Below, in pieces: positions 34,605 to 47,953 of a stretch of 64,000 nt of DNA. The position numbers were made by a program, and so were the translations under genes. The stretch is from Homarus americanus. Taxonomy: Eukaryota > Arthropoda > Malacostraca > Decapoda > Nephropidae. A model generated the notes under the pieces. The model was not told where the DNA came from. It searched no databases and was given only the letters and a program-made list of their open reading frames with translations. Each line of letters starts with the position of its first letter. Within the stretch, counting starts at the first letter, position 1. Where the stretch lies: assembly GCF_018991925.1 (NCBI RefSeq), contig NW_024736071.1, forward strand, positions 12,951,758 through 13,015,757. Reading direction: 5' to 3'.

Positions 34605-34805
34605 TGTACAGCAGGTATACAAATGTACAGTATAGTTAAACAAATGTACAGCAGTTACACAGATGTACAGTATAGTTAAACACATGTACATTAGTTAAAT
34701 GTACAGCAGTAAAACAAATGTACAGTATAGTTAAACAAATGTACAGTATAGTTAAACAAACGTACAGCAGTTAAACAAATGTACAGCAGTTAAATGTATA
34801 GTAGC
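34605..34805. repeat. ~20-bp minisatellite (GTACAGTATAGTTAAACAAAT)
   Basis: About ten copies of AATGTACAGTATAGTTAAAC alternating with GTACAGCAGTTAAAC forms. Confidence 0.9.
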
Positions 34806-36895
34806 TTCCATGTTGTAACAAGATCATGCAGGTGTGCTAGATACGTAAGTCTTAATGTAATTAATTTTGTTTCGGGAAATAAGACCTGAGTGCCAATAGT
34901 AAGTTAGGTTAGGTTAGGAATATCTTTCAGGTGAAGGAGAATGCGATTGAAAGCTTAGCGCTACCTTAGGCCCGATGACTCGAGGCAGTACCGATACAAG
35001 CTTATTCTAGATTTATGTACAAGTTAAAAAAAAAAGTAACAATTTGAAGTGAAAGAACAACTATACCATCACCGTATTGACATTAGAGGTATTAATTTAT
35101 TTGTTCTTAGGAATAAAGGTGTAGTTGATATCAAGTCGTGCCCATACAACAACAACACCTCTCCCATGCCAGCCTTAAGGTGAGAAGGTTCACGGTGGAG
35201 AATAAAGATTAAGTCTCATTATCCTCGTTGCTGAGCTTTAAAGTCAAACGCAACATTAGTACCACTGATTGGCTGGGTCGCCCATTTTTACCGTCTCATA
35301 AAAGCCGGGTAAAAATTTTAAAATAGTGATGAAACATTAAAGTTTTTTGTTTAGAATTACGTGCGATTTATTTAATTATTTATTGATTTTATGAGGGCGA
35401 CACACAGCGTTAACAATACATCATCGCGCACTCAGTGTTGCCAACTCGGTCGTTTGTCCTCGATGGTAATGATGGGATGATGTGATGCCCATTAAAGGTA
35501 AAAGTAAACAATAGAGAATACTTGTTACTCTCTGACTTGTTCTCTTATTCTCTCTTGACAAAAAATGAATAAACCAATCAATAAAAACATTCACCATGAC
35601 GGTTTTCCTTCTTATTTATCATGTTTGTCTTCTTTCACAAAGCAAATTGTTTATATTTTGATCCATTTTGCGCCGAGATGGTCCTGTGTGTGTGTGTGTG
35701 TGTGCGTGTGTGTTCATATTTCTTTAAATCAACCCATCAGCCAGTTTTTAATTGATTTCACTCAATTTGGTACGGTTGGATAATGTGTAAGCGTACCTCT
35801 TTTTTTTCCTTTATCAGTTTCATCTGTGGAGGGGAGGGAGGGAGGGAGGGAATCATTGTTTGTCACCCCTTACAATTATCATCTTGTGGTGACTTTTTCC
35901 ATTACGTCGTTTGCCTCCATTGTGTGACTATCTGGCGTTATAGTCTGGAGTATTAAGGAGGTTTTTATATAAGATTAGAATTCAAAATATTAGTTCCAGG
36001 AAGATACACTGAAATATTTTAATTCAGTTTATGAATAGATTTCTCAGCATTCGCTTCTACTAGTGCTAGAAGGTGTAGGAGTCAGGTGAGGAGTATTTCA
36101 GAGCTCTTGCGTTGTGAAGGGCAGGTAAGGGAACATGGTGGTGATCAAGTGGTTGTAAGAAGTCGTGTGGTGCTGAGGTTCAAGTGTTGATGTTTGGGAA
36201 GACATGTAATAAAATGGTGCTGTGAAGGACAGGTGTGATACTTGACGTGGTTAATAATACACAAATTCTCTGCTGTATTCTCATTATTTGTTCCGACGTG
36301 ACATCAGTAAGTCGCTGAGTGGTGACGTGTAGTGTTTGTCGATGTTTTTGATGTGTAGATTTTAAACTCGGTAAGTCCTTCGTTTTGTATTACATATTAA
36401 TGAAATTTAATACGAAAAATTATTCTAGATAAGATATCAAAATATATTATATTTTTGAGTGTTCAGAGACTTTTTGTTAATATTTAAATTACTGTATAAG
36501 TAAAAGCAGAGTTCCGTTTTAGACTTTGATGAAATGAGCATATGCATAATTTTTCTGGAGGAACAAGAACAAAAATAAAATTCCTTCATTAACATATGGA
36601 TTAAGTCGTCTGCAATTCAACAGAAACTGGTTAGACTCTTGTTGTATATAAGGTCATATATACTCTTGCCTCTTTATGTGTGTATTAACTCCTTGATTAA
36701 TTATTTATTTTCTATGTAAATAAAAACTGATGAAGTTATTCCATAATCATGTTCGTAAGTGTCCATTTTGGGGTGGGAGGGACAATCTGTATGACAGTTC
36801 TAGACTCTGAACTTGATGAAAAGAATGACTTGCTGAGGTTGGTCATTATTCCAAAAGATTTAACTATATTTGTTATGTGTTGATCAGGTACAGTC
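34806..36895. other. Unique AT-rich stretch
   Basis: AGTTAGGTTAGGTTAGG at 34901-34918 (telomere-like), a GT run at 35686-35705 and a GGGA run at 35830-35850. No gene supported. Confidence 0.45.
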
Positions 36896-36930
36896 ACACA
36901 CACACACACACAGACACACACACAGACACA

Positions 36931-36975
<45 letters not shown>
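36895..36975. repeat. (CA)n with GACA interruptions
   Basis: About 80 bp of CA with three CAGACA variants. Confidence 0.96.
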
Positions 36976-36979
<4 letters not shown>

Positions 36980-37651
36980 AAAGTGACACTTGCACGATGT
37001 GACACTAAACTAATTTGTGTATTTAAAATTAGGTCCCAATCGAATTTCAGTGTTTCAAAAGTCAAGCAAAACTAAGACATATCTTAGCTAGTAGTGCTTC
37101 CGTGTCTTAACTGAAAAAAAATTATCAAAGGCAACTTGCAATTGACCCTACAACAGAAATACACCCATTTGATTCTTATTCTGTATTCTATAAAGATCAG
37201 AAACAGAAATTTGAATGAATTACCTTTATATTTTGAGAATGTAGACACTATTGTCAACAATTTGAGAAATTTTGAATTTCTGACATTCTGATGTTTTACA
37301 AGTTCAAGATTGAGACCACGAAAATGCTGATATTAAGGAGTTTCTTCTGCTTCTCGTCTACTTCTTCACTACTGTTCATGTTGGTGTACACTGATACTCA
37401 CAGGTATGTCTAGTCTTCAGTGTTATGAAAAGAAGTGACGGGGAGACATGTGTATGCTAGCAAATATCAATGTCTTATACTTCAGAACACGGCATTGTCG
37501 GAGTACCAAAGATCCATAATATTGTTCATTACCTTCATTTACTTGAATACCGTTGGGAAAGCTGCAAGTCGATGGCAGAAAGTGTAGTATTATCTGGCCC
37601 AAGGGTTGAAACGGATTGGGTGGAGAAGGCAGTTGACAAAATGAAGAATGG
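36976..37651. other. Unique stretch next to (CA)n
   Basis: A plus-strand frame at 37470-37650 has a protein-like composition up to the CA repeat (ends WVEKAVDKMKNG), but no start, splice or domain evidence, so I do not call it. Confidence 0.35.

Positions 37652-37724
<73 letters not shown>
37652..37724. repeat. (CA)n microsatellite
   Basis: About 36 CA dinucleotides, directly followed by the A/C-only array. Confidence 0.97.
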
Positions 37725-37725
<1 letters not shown>

Positions 37726-40700
37726 CTAAGAACACTAGCAGTAAGAATACCAGGAGGAATAACAACACCAACAGTAAGAACACCAGGAAGAACAACAAAA
37801 CCAGACGCATGAACACCAGGAGGAAGAACATAACTAGCAGTAAGAACACCAGGAAAAAGAACAAAACCACACGCAAGAACATAACCAGCAGTAAGAACAC
37901 CAGCAGGAGGAACACCAGGTGGAAGAAGCAGACTATAAAGTAAAACAATACCAGCAGGAAGAACAACATCAGCAGTAAGGACACCATGAAGAACACCAGG
38001 AGGAAAACCAACACCACCAGCAGGAAGAACACCAGAAAGAAAAACACCATCAGGAAGAACAACACCACCAGCAGGAAGAACAACACCAGCAGGAAAAACA
38101 ACACCAGCAAGAAGAACACCACCAGGAAGAACAACAACAGAAAGAAAAACAACACCAACAGGAAGAACAACACCAGCAGTACGAACAACACCAGCTCAAA
38201 GAACAAAACCAACACGAAGAACAACACCACCAGCAGGAAGAACAACACCAGCAGGAAGAACAACACCAGCAGGAAGAACAACACCACCACCACTCAGAAA
38301 ATCAACACCCACCACTAGAAACAACACCACCACCATCATCACTAAAAACACCACCACCACCACCACAACTACGAACAACTCCACCACCAAGAACAGCATC
38401 ACCACTGAGAACCACAACAGCAGAACCATTGCGAACAACACCATCACCACTGAGAACAACACCACCACCACTAACAAAAACACCACCACTGAGAACACCA
38501 CCATCACAGAAAACAACACCACCACCACCACCACCACTAAGAAAAACACCACAACCACTAACAACAACACCACCACCGACAACAACAACACCACTAAGAA
38601 CAACACCACCACCACTAAGAACAACACCACCACCACCAGTAAGAAGAAACACCATCACCAGTAAGAACAACAACACCACCACCAATAACAACAACACCAC
38701 AACACCACCACCAATAACAACACCCACCACCACTAAAGAATTAACACCACCACCACCAGTAAGAAGAAACACCATCACCAGTAAGAAAACAACACCACCA
38801 CTAATAACAACACCACCACCACTAATAACAACACCACCACCACCACCAAATAAACACCACCACCACTAACAACAACACCACCACCGCTAAGAACAACAAC
38901 ACCACCACTAAGAAACAACAACACCATCACCGCCAAAAACACCACCACCACTGAACAGAACAACAACACCACCACCATCTAAGAACAACACCACCACCAC
39001 CAACAACACCACACCACAACCAAGAGCACAACACCACCCCCACCAAGAACAACACCACCACCTAAGGAACAACAACCACCACAACACAACACCACCAATA
39101 TGAACAGCAGCACCAACACCAAGAACACCACCACCACTAAGAACAACACCACCACCAACAATCACCACCAAACATCCAATCAATCATCAATCGAACAACA
39201 CCACCACCACCACCCACTAAGAACAACACCACCACCACTAAGAAACACCACACCACAACAAGAACAACACCACCACCACTAAGAACAACACCACCATCAA
39301 GAACAACACCACACCACCACTACCAGAACAACACAACACCACCAACAACACCACCAATATGAACACAACCACCACTAAGAACACCACCACCACTAAGAAC
39401 AACACCACCACCAATAAGAACAAACACCACCACCACAAAGAACAACAACACCAGAACAACAACACCACCAATATGAACAACAGCACACCACAAGAACAAC
39501 AACACCACCCCACTAAGAACAACACCCACCACCAATATGAACAGCAGCACCAACACTAAGAACACCACCACCACTAAGAATAACACCACCACCAATAAGA
39601 ACAACACCACCAACACTAAGAACAACACCACCACCACCAACAACAACACCACCACCAACAACAACACCACCACCACTAAGAACAACACCACCACCAATAT
39701 AAGAACAACACCACACCACAACAAAAACACCACCACCACTAACAACAACAACAACATCACCAGAACACCACCACCACTAACAACCACTAGAACAACACCA
39801 CCATCAACACCACCAACACTAAGAACACCACCACCACTAAGAACAACACCACCACCACTAAGAACAACACCACCACCACTAAGAACAATAAGAACAACAC
39901 CACCACCACTAAGAACAACGACCACCACTAAGAACAACACCACCATTACAACACTACCAAGAACAACACCACCACAAGAAACAACACCACTAAGAACAAC
40001 ACCACCAACTAAGAACAACACCACCACCACAACTAAGAACAACACCACCACTAAGAACAACACTACTAACAACAACAACATCACCACTAAGAACAACACA
40101 CCCAATATGAACAACAGCACCACCACTAAGAACAACACCACCACTAAGAACAACCACCACCAATGAACACAACCACTAAGAACAACACCACACAACACCA
40201 CCATCACTAAGAACAACACCACCACCTAAGAACAACACCACCACCACTAAGAACAACTAAGAACAACACCACCATAAGAACAACCACCACCACCACAATA
40301 AGAACAACACCACCACCAATAAGAACAACACCACCACCACTAAGAACAACACCACCACCACAACACCAGACCACCACACAACACCACCACTAAGAACAAC
40401 ACCACCACCACTAAGAACAACACCACCACCAATAAGAACAACACCAGAACAACACCACCACCACTAAGAACAACACCACCACCAAGAACAACGCCACCAC
40501 TACTAACAACAACAACATCACCACTAAGAACAACACCACCACCAATATGAACAACAGCACCACCACTAAGAACAACACCACCACCACTAAGAACAACACC
40601 ACCACCACTAAGAACAACACCACCACCAATAAGAACAACACTGCATCACTAAGAACACCACCATCACTAAGAACAACACCACCACTAAGAACAACACCAC

Positions 40701-42075
40701 CACCACAAGAACAACACCACCACCACTAAAACGGAACAACACCACCACACTAAGAACAACCACCACCAACACTAAGAACAACACACCACCACTAAGAACA
40801 ACACCACCACTAAGAACAACACCACCAATAAGAACAACACCACCACCAATAAGAACAACACCACCACCACTAAGAACAACACCAACACACCACCATAAGA
40901 ACAACACCATCACTAAGAACACCACAAGAACAACACCACCACCAATAAGAACAACACCACCAATAAGAACAACACCACCATCAATAAGAACAACACACCA
41001 CCACTAAGAACAACACCACCACCAATAGAACAACACACCACCACTAAGAACAACACCACCACCACCAAAACAAACACCAATAAGAACAACACCACCACCA
41101 CTAAGAACAACACCACCAGAACAACACCACCACCACACCACCACCTAAGAACACCACCACTAAGAACAACACCACCACCAATAAGAACAACACCACCACC
41201 AATGAACAACAGGAAGAACAACACCACCACCACTAAGAACAACACCACCACCAATAAGAACAACACCACCACTAAGAACACACACCACCACCACCAATAA
41301 GAACATAACACCACCACTAAGAACAATAACACCACCACCAAAGAACAACACCACCACTAAGAACAACACCACCACCAATAAGAACAACAACACCACCACC
41401 ACTAACAACAACACCACCACTAAGAACACCACCAACACTAAGAACAACACCACCACCATTAAGAACAACACCACCAACACTAAGAACAACACCACCAACA
41501 CTAAGAATAACACCACCACCACCACTAAGAACAACACCACCATCACCACCAAAACACCACCACATCACCACCATCACTAAGAACAACAAAACAACACCAC
41601 ACCACAACACCACCACCACCAAGAACAACACCACAACCACCACCACTAAGAACAATAACACCACCACTAAGAACTATAACACCACCACTAAGAACAATAA
41701 CACCACCACTAAGAACTATAACACCACCACTAAGAACAATAACACCACCACTAAGAACTATAACACCACCACTAAGAACAATAACACCACCACTAAGAAC
41801 TATAACACCACCACTAAGAACAATAACACCACCACTAAGAACTATAACACCACCACTAAGAACAATAACACCACCACTAAGAACAACACCAGTGGGAAGA
41901 ACAACATCAGAGAAAGAACAACGTCAGGAGGAATAATAACATCAAAAGGAAGAGCAACAAGAAGAGGAAAAACAACGTTAGGAGGAAGAAGAACATCAGG
42001 ATGAAGAACATCAGGAGGCGGATCAATATCAGGAGGAAGAACAACATTATGAGAAAGAATAATATCATAAAAAGA
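37725..42075. repeat. Giant A/C-strand array, ~4.35 kb
   Basis: The edges (37725-38290 and 41880-42075) show an 18-bp AGGAAGAACAACACCAGC-type unit. The core (38290-41880) is AAGAACAACACCACCACCAC plus T with variable ACC numbers (15-24 bp). The top strand is almost free of T and very poor in G over the core. Frames of Thr/Asn or Val/Leu repeats are artefacts. Confidence 0.95.
41648..41885. repeat. 42-bp homogenised dimer within the A/C array
   Basis: Strict alternation of AAGAACAATAACACCACCAC and AAGAACTATAACACCACCAC (21-bp units, 42-bp dimer) for about 5.5 dimers with essentially no variation, contrasting with the variable surroundings. Confidence 0.92.
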
Positions 42076-42129
42076 ACAATAACACTAGAAATAATTATAA
42101 CTCCATAAACAGACGACTGAAGAACATTT

Positions 42130-43215
42130 TGGTGGATGAGAGAACAGTTGTGTTGGTAGATATAGACAGGCGTGTTGGGGTAGACGGGTGTGTTGAGGTA
42201 GACGAGCGTGTTGTGGTAGACGGGCGTGTTGGGGTAGACGGGCGTGTTGGGGTAGACGGGCGTGTTGGGGTAGACGGGCGTGTTGGGGTAGAACGGGCGT
42301 GTTGGGGTAGACGGAGCGCGTGTGGGGTAGACGGCACGTGTTGGGGTAGACGGGCGTGTTGGGGTGGGGGCGTGTTGGGGTGGGGGCGTGTTGGGGTAGA
42401 CGGGCGATTGGGGTGGTAGCGGGCGTGTTGGGGTAGACAGGCGTGTTGGGTAGACGGGCGTGTTGGGGTAAGTAGACGGCGTTAGGAGAGGTAGACAGAG
42501 CGTGTTGGGTAGAGACGGGCGTGTTGGGGTAGACGCGGGCGTGTTGAGGTAGACGGGCGTGTGGGGGTAGACGGGCGTCTGTGGTAGACGGCGTGTTGGT
42601 CTTGTGGTAGACGGCGTGTTGAGGTAGACTCGGGCGTGTTGGGGTAGACTCGGCGTGTTGGGGTAGACGGGCGTGTTGGGGGTAGACTGGGGTGTTAGGT
42701 TCTAGGCGTGGGGTAGACCAGGCGTGTTGGGTAGACTGGGCGTGTTGGGTGTAGACTCGGGCGTGCAGGAGTAGACTCGGGCGTGTTGGGGTTGGCATGC
42801 GTGTGTTGTGTTAGACGAGGGCGTGTTGGAGTAGGCATGCGTGTTGTGGTAGACGGGCGTATTGTGGTAGACGGTGTGTTGGGTAGCATGGTGTAGACAG
42901 TGTTGTGGTAGACGGCGTGAGAGGTATGCGTGTTGTGGTAGACGGGGGTGTTGTGGTAGACGTGTGTCGGGTAGGCATGTGTGTTGTGGTAGACGGTGGT
43001 AGACGGTGTGTCGGAGTAGGCATGCGTGTTGTGGTAGCAGGCGTGTTGGAGCAGGCATGCGTGTTGTGGTAGACGGGGGTGTTGTGGTAGACAGGGGTGT
43101 TGTGGTAGCGGGCGTGTTGGAGCAGGCATGCGTGTTGTGGTAGACGGGGGTGTTGTGGTAGACGAGCATGTTGGAGTAGGCATGCGTGTTGTGGTAGACG
43201 GGCGTGCATGTTGTT
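42130..43215. repeat. 18-bp G/T-rich minisatellite (GTAGACGGGCGTGTTGGG)
   Basis: About 55 copies. The left part uses GGGGTAGACGGGCGTGTT. The right part (42840-43210) adds GCATGCGTGTTGTGGTAGAC and GGGGGTGTTGTGGTAGAC variants in a ~36-60-bp higher-order pattern. The plus strand meets the four-G-run quadruplex pattern repeatedly (GGGG-5-GGG-6-GGGG-5-GGG at 42231-42300). Confidence 0.94.
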
Positions 43216-43489
43216 TAGCTGTTGTGAGGTGAAGCACTTGCTAAAACACTGATGAACAGTTCAACAGACGTATCGGTATATTATTTTTTCAGCTCTCCAG
43301 TAAAGACTGGTATCGAGTGAAGACCCCGACACCTGGTTTCGACGAGAGCTAATTGCAAAAATTGGCCATTTGAAACACGAGTGAGAATGGTTTTAGAGGG
43401 TAGATTTTACATATCAGAAGTATGAGGAAGAGGATGATCATAAGGAGGAGGAGGTGGAGGAGGAGTAGGAGGAGGAGGAGGAGGAAGAG

Positions 43490-43700
43490 GCGTGCGTGCG
43501 GGAGGGAGGCAGGACGGCTGGCTGGGTGTAGGCAGGACCCACACTCACCGCGGCCCGAGTTCTTATTGATCGGCGACCAGTTATGGCGGACGGGGGCAGA
43601 GGGGGGCCATGCGGTGCTGAGGCTCGCCGGGGATATTCCTTCATTGCTGTCTAACCTGCCCCACCTAGTCATGCCCTAATGTCTGCAGAGGTGAGTGGCT
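43490..43700. other. CpG-rich island with splice-like signals
   Basis: GC- and CpG-rich compared with the surroundings. On the minus strand, CTCTGCAG then a 130-bp open stretch containing ACAGCAATGAAGG and a donor-like GCCGCG|GTGAGTG at 43551-43545. On the plus strand a donor-like GAG|GTGAGTGG is at 43688-43697. A first exon or promoter is possible on either strand, but the frames are short and I recognise no product. Confidence 0.3.
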
Positions 43701-43845
43701 TCCCCAGGCGTTAAAGTGACCACACATTAGAGGTGTATCGGCCCGCGTTTTGGTGTACTAGTGTCGAGATGCAGTCGCCTCCAAGATGAGGACACCGAGG
43801 CGGGGGTGAGGGAGAGCGAGAGAGCGAGAGAGAGCGCTGGATGCT

Positions 43846-43945
43846 TCACCACCACCACCACCGCTGCTGCTGCTGCTACTGCTGCTGTGCTCCTGTTCCT
43901 GCTGCTGCTGCTGCTGCTGCTGCTATTGCTCCTGCTGCACCGTCT
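43846..43945. repeat. (ACC)n then (CTG)n trinucleotide tract
   Basis: Five ACC units (43848-43863), then CTG/CTA/CTC triplets to about 43940, including eight uninterrupted CTG at 43899-43922. Confidence 0.93.
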
Positions 43946-45964
43946 ACTCTCGCATTATCTACTGGGCCTTTCATGATGTGAAGTGCTGTGTTGTGGTGGT
44001 GGTAGTAGATGATGGTGGCGGTGATGTGATAGTAAGGACCAGTGGTGGGTGGCGGGTTGCGGCGTCCCTCCTCCCACAACATCGGCCACGGTACACCTCA
44101 AAACTGCCAGCCCAACATTCTTACCGTGAAGGCTGAAGGTTGGCGGGCTGTGTGTGCTATAAAGGAAACCCCAGTGTCTATATGAACCACAAGTGAAGGC
44201 GCGAGTGATGAAGAGCCCTCTGCTTGAGTCGGAGGAAAGCGGCAGAGTACACTGTCAGGTAAAAGACAGGTATTCAATAGAAAAAAGTAAATATTCATTG
44301 TATAATTGATCAAAGAAACATTTAAGTTTGTATATCGTGATGAGAAATGCTGAAAATCCATAAATGGAAACAGCCAATTGAATGCAGTGTGTTAGCGACC
44401 GAGTGACCCAATTTGAGCCCAGGCACCCGGATTGACACAACTTGAAGCGCCCCGCTGCGTGAGAACCCCCGAAATTGTTGCTTTCGGTGCCGGAAAAGTG
44501 TGCCACCAGTTGTTATTACACAAATGGTGACATTTCTTTTGATTTTTTCGCAATATTCGATAGGGTCGTGTAGCCACCTTGTAATGAATTCACTTCTATG
44601 AAATTGGTAAAAAAAATGAAAATTCTGTGAATACGAATGTAGGCCTTGATGTTCATTAAGTGCAAACCAGAGTTACAAAATCTGAAAATTGGAATCCAGT
44701 GGCGCGTCCTAGACTGGCGCTGAACTGACCAAATTTAATTAAAACAATTTTATTTTAATTCCCTTTCAGAATAAAAAGTACCTCATTAAAAGGCCTACAA
44801 TCCTATGAACACTAAAATATAATTGGAATTAGGTCGGCAAAATTAATATGAACGTGTATGTCATCTTCATTTCCAATGTATGACATGGCAGAGGCTGACA
44901 CAGACCCTACGAACTTGCTGGATGATATTTACAGCTCTCTGATCATTCCTTTGCTCAATGAACTACAGCAGCTCAGGAGCCCAACTCGAGACCAAATGCC
45001 AGCTCACGTTAGTACAAATCTGTGTTCTGTCGCCCGGCCCCTCGCTGCCCCGGCTCGGGCGAGCTGGTGTGGGGGAGGAGCAGGGCCCATCACACACCAT
45101 CACACTCCAGCACGACCCGTCTCACCTCATCCTACTCTAAGGCTCTCTAGCGTTAACTTAAAATAAGGCTCGAGTCGTGCTCATCATTATAGAGTTGTAA
45201 GGCTTTTCGACTTATTCTCTCTTTAGGGTTGGAGTTGGTTTCCATCACCATCTCATACTAAGGTTGACCCATGCCCATTGCTTCATTTCTCTAAGGTTGG
45301 ACATTGCCCTCACTAAGGCAAGTAGCTAGTCCCCCTCCATCCCTACGTCTAACATTTTTCACCATTCAGCTCCTGTTTTTGCTAACTTAGATCACTACTA
45401 CTTATCGGTAATGCATCATAGCGTAATTTCTCACATTACTAGTTTACGTAACCTCCCTGAAATTTAGTATTGTACAGGCAAGTGGATTTTAGAAACTGAA
45501 TTTTGAGTCGGTATAAATATCTTATCTAGCTGGGCTGCCGTGTGTACCCGGCACGGTCAGCCACCAGCCCTCCGACGCATGCGCAACTCAACGTTATAAT
45601 CACCTTTCACACTGCAGTGCATTTCTTCGTTCTCATTATGTTATTTGTTAATAGCACCGTCCTGTTGCATTGTTCCACAGTGTGTTCTTGTGAGTGTGTT
45701 TTATTATTTCTTCCCGGCATGTAATATGCAGTAGTGTCTGTCTAGCTTAGGCTGTTGCTTGTAGATAATCTGATATGTTCTTGCAGAGTATGTATAGGGT
45801 AACGGTATATTGTTTGTGGGGATGTTGTCATCACACCACACGACAAAACACCATATTCACCACACATCATCATACTCAACTAGTACATCACACAGTACCA
45901 CATTGCATCATACCACAACGCACAGAAATATTACAGTAAAAGGCAATACATCACTACACTTCAC
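43946..45964. other. Unique stretch with two unexplained open frames
   Basis: Minus-strand frames at 44255-44577 and a plus-strand frame from 44858 (with MAEADTDPTNLLDDIYSSLI near 44884-44943) look somewhat protein-like. The latter could be an exon or an unknown transposon piece: it has a weak donor-like GTTAGT at 45009. No domain recognised. No other gene supported up to 45964. Confidence 0.3.
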
Positions 45965-47420
45965 TTGCATCACCCATTTTCATGGTACTACACCAAGCTA
46001 TACTGTACCACACCAGGCTATACTGTACCACACCAGGCTATACTGTACCACACCAGGCTATACTGTACCGAACCACGCTATACTGTACCACACCAAGCTA
46101 TACTGTACGACACCAAGCTATACTATACCACACCAAACTATATTATACCACACCAAGCTATATTATACCACACCAAGCTATACTGTACCACACCAAGCTA
46201 TACTGTACCACACCAAGCTATATTATACCACACCAAGCTATATTATACCACACCAAGCTATATTATACCACACCAAGCTATATTATACCACACCAAGCTA
46301 TATTGTACCACACCAAGTTATACTGTGCCACACTAAACTATATTATATCACACCAAGCTATAATGTACTACACCTATCTATACTGTATCGCACCAATTTA
46401 TAGTGTACCACACCAAGCTATATTATAACACTCCAAGCTATACTGTACCACACCAAGCTATACTGTTCCACACTAAGCTATATTACACCACACCAACCTA
46501 TACTGTACCACACCAAGCTATACTGTACCACACCAAGCTATATTATAACACTCAAAGCTATACTGTACCACACCAAGCTATACTGTACCACACCAAACTA
46601 TACACCACCAACCTATACTGTACCACACCAGCTATACTGTACACACCAAGCTATATTATAACACTCAAAGCTTCTGTACCACACACCATTATGCTGTACC
46701 CACAAACTATGTTATGCCACACCCATGCTGTGCCACACCAAGCTGTCTGTACCACACCAAGCTATATTATACCCAACTATGCTGTGCCACGTTAAATATG
46801 CAATGCCACACCAGGCTATGTTAATGCCACACCAAGAGCTATGCTGTTGGTATACACCAAGAGCTATGCCAGTATACACCAAGCTATGCTGTGCCACGCA
46901 GGCTATGTTATGCCCCAAGTATGCTGTTACGTTAGGCTATGCTGTGCCACACCAAGAGCTAGTATGCTTACACCAGAGCTCTGTTGCCACACCAGGCTCT
47001 GCTGTGCCACACCAAGCTATGCTGTGCCACACCAGGCTATGCTGTTGCCACGCCAGGCTCTGCTGGCACCGCACCAGGCTATGCTGTGCCACCAGGCTGT
47101 GCCACACCAAGCTCTGCTGTGCCACACCAAGCTGCTGTTGCCCACACAAGCTATGCTGTACCACACCATTATGCTGTGCACACCAGCTCTGCTGTACCAC
47201 ACCAAGCTCTGCTGTACCACACCAAGCTACACTGTGCCACACCAAGCTATACTGTACCACACCAAGTAATACTGTATCACACCAAGCTATACTGTACCAC
47301 ACCAAGCTATACTGTACCACACCAAGCTACACTGTGCCACACCAAGCTATACTGTACCACAATAAGCTATACTGTACCATACCAAGTAATACTGTATCAC
47401 ACCAAGTAATAATGTCCCAC
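45965..47420. repeat. 20-bp minisatellite (GTACCACACCAAGCTATACT), ~1.45 kb
   Basis: 45975-46600 is very regular, with TATACTG/TATTATA variants in blocks. 46600-47215 is indel-rich with GCTATGCTGTGCCACACCAG forms. 47215-47420 is regular again. Frames of Thr-Pro-Ser-Tyr repeats are artefacts. Confidence 0.95.
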
Positions 47421-47546
47421 AACACTTTACCCGGTTTCACTGTATATCACTGTATTGCATTATGGTGTAATTTCACCACAATGCATAATGTTATACTATG
47501 TTGCACCATACAGAGACTAGTGCCGAGTAAATGCCACGGTGCACTG

Positions 47547-47671
<125 letters not shown>

Positions 47672-47674
47672 CCT

Positions 47675-47890
47675 ATATCACCACATATCACATCGTACCA
47701 CACCACCACACATCACAACCTATCATATTACCACACATCACATCATACCGACTTATCAAACCATACCACACTCCACCATACCAAACATGCCACACTATAC
47801 ACAATAATACACTTCACCATATCACACAATATACACTTCACCATATTACACAATATATACTTCACCATATCACACAATAAACACTGCTCC
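47675..47890. repeat. Degenerate ~24-bp repeat (ACTTCACCATATCACACAAT)
   Basis: Regular at 47810-47880 (ACTTCACCATATCACACAAT plus ATAC), decaying leftward into CCACACATCACA forms. Confidence 0.75.
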
Positions 47891-47902
47891 ATACAGCACG
47901 TA

Positions 47903-47904
<2 letters not shown>

Positions 47905-47951
<47 letters not shown>
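47905..47951. repeat. (CA)n microsatellite
   Basis: About 22 CA dinucleotides. Confidence 0.96.

Positions 47952-47953
<2 letters not shown>

Noticed and set aside
37652..41667. Val/Leu-rich frames resembling membrane proteins
   Set aside because: They translate the minus strand of the AAC/ACC array (GTT, GTG, CTT codons). Hydrophobicity is a consequence of the repeat composition.
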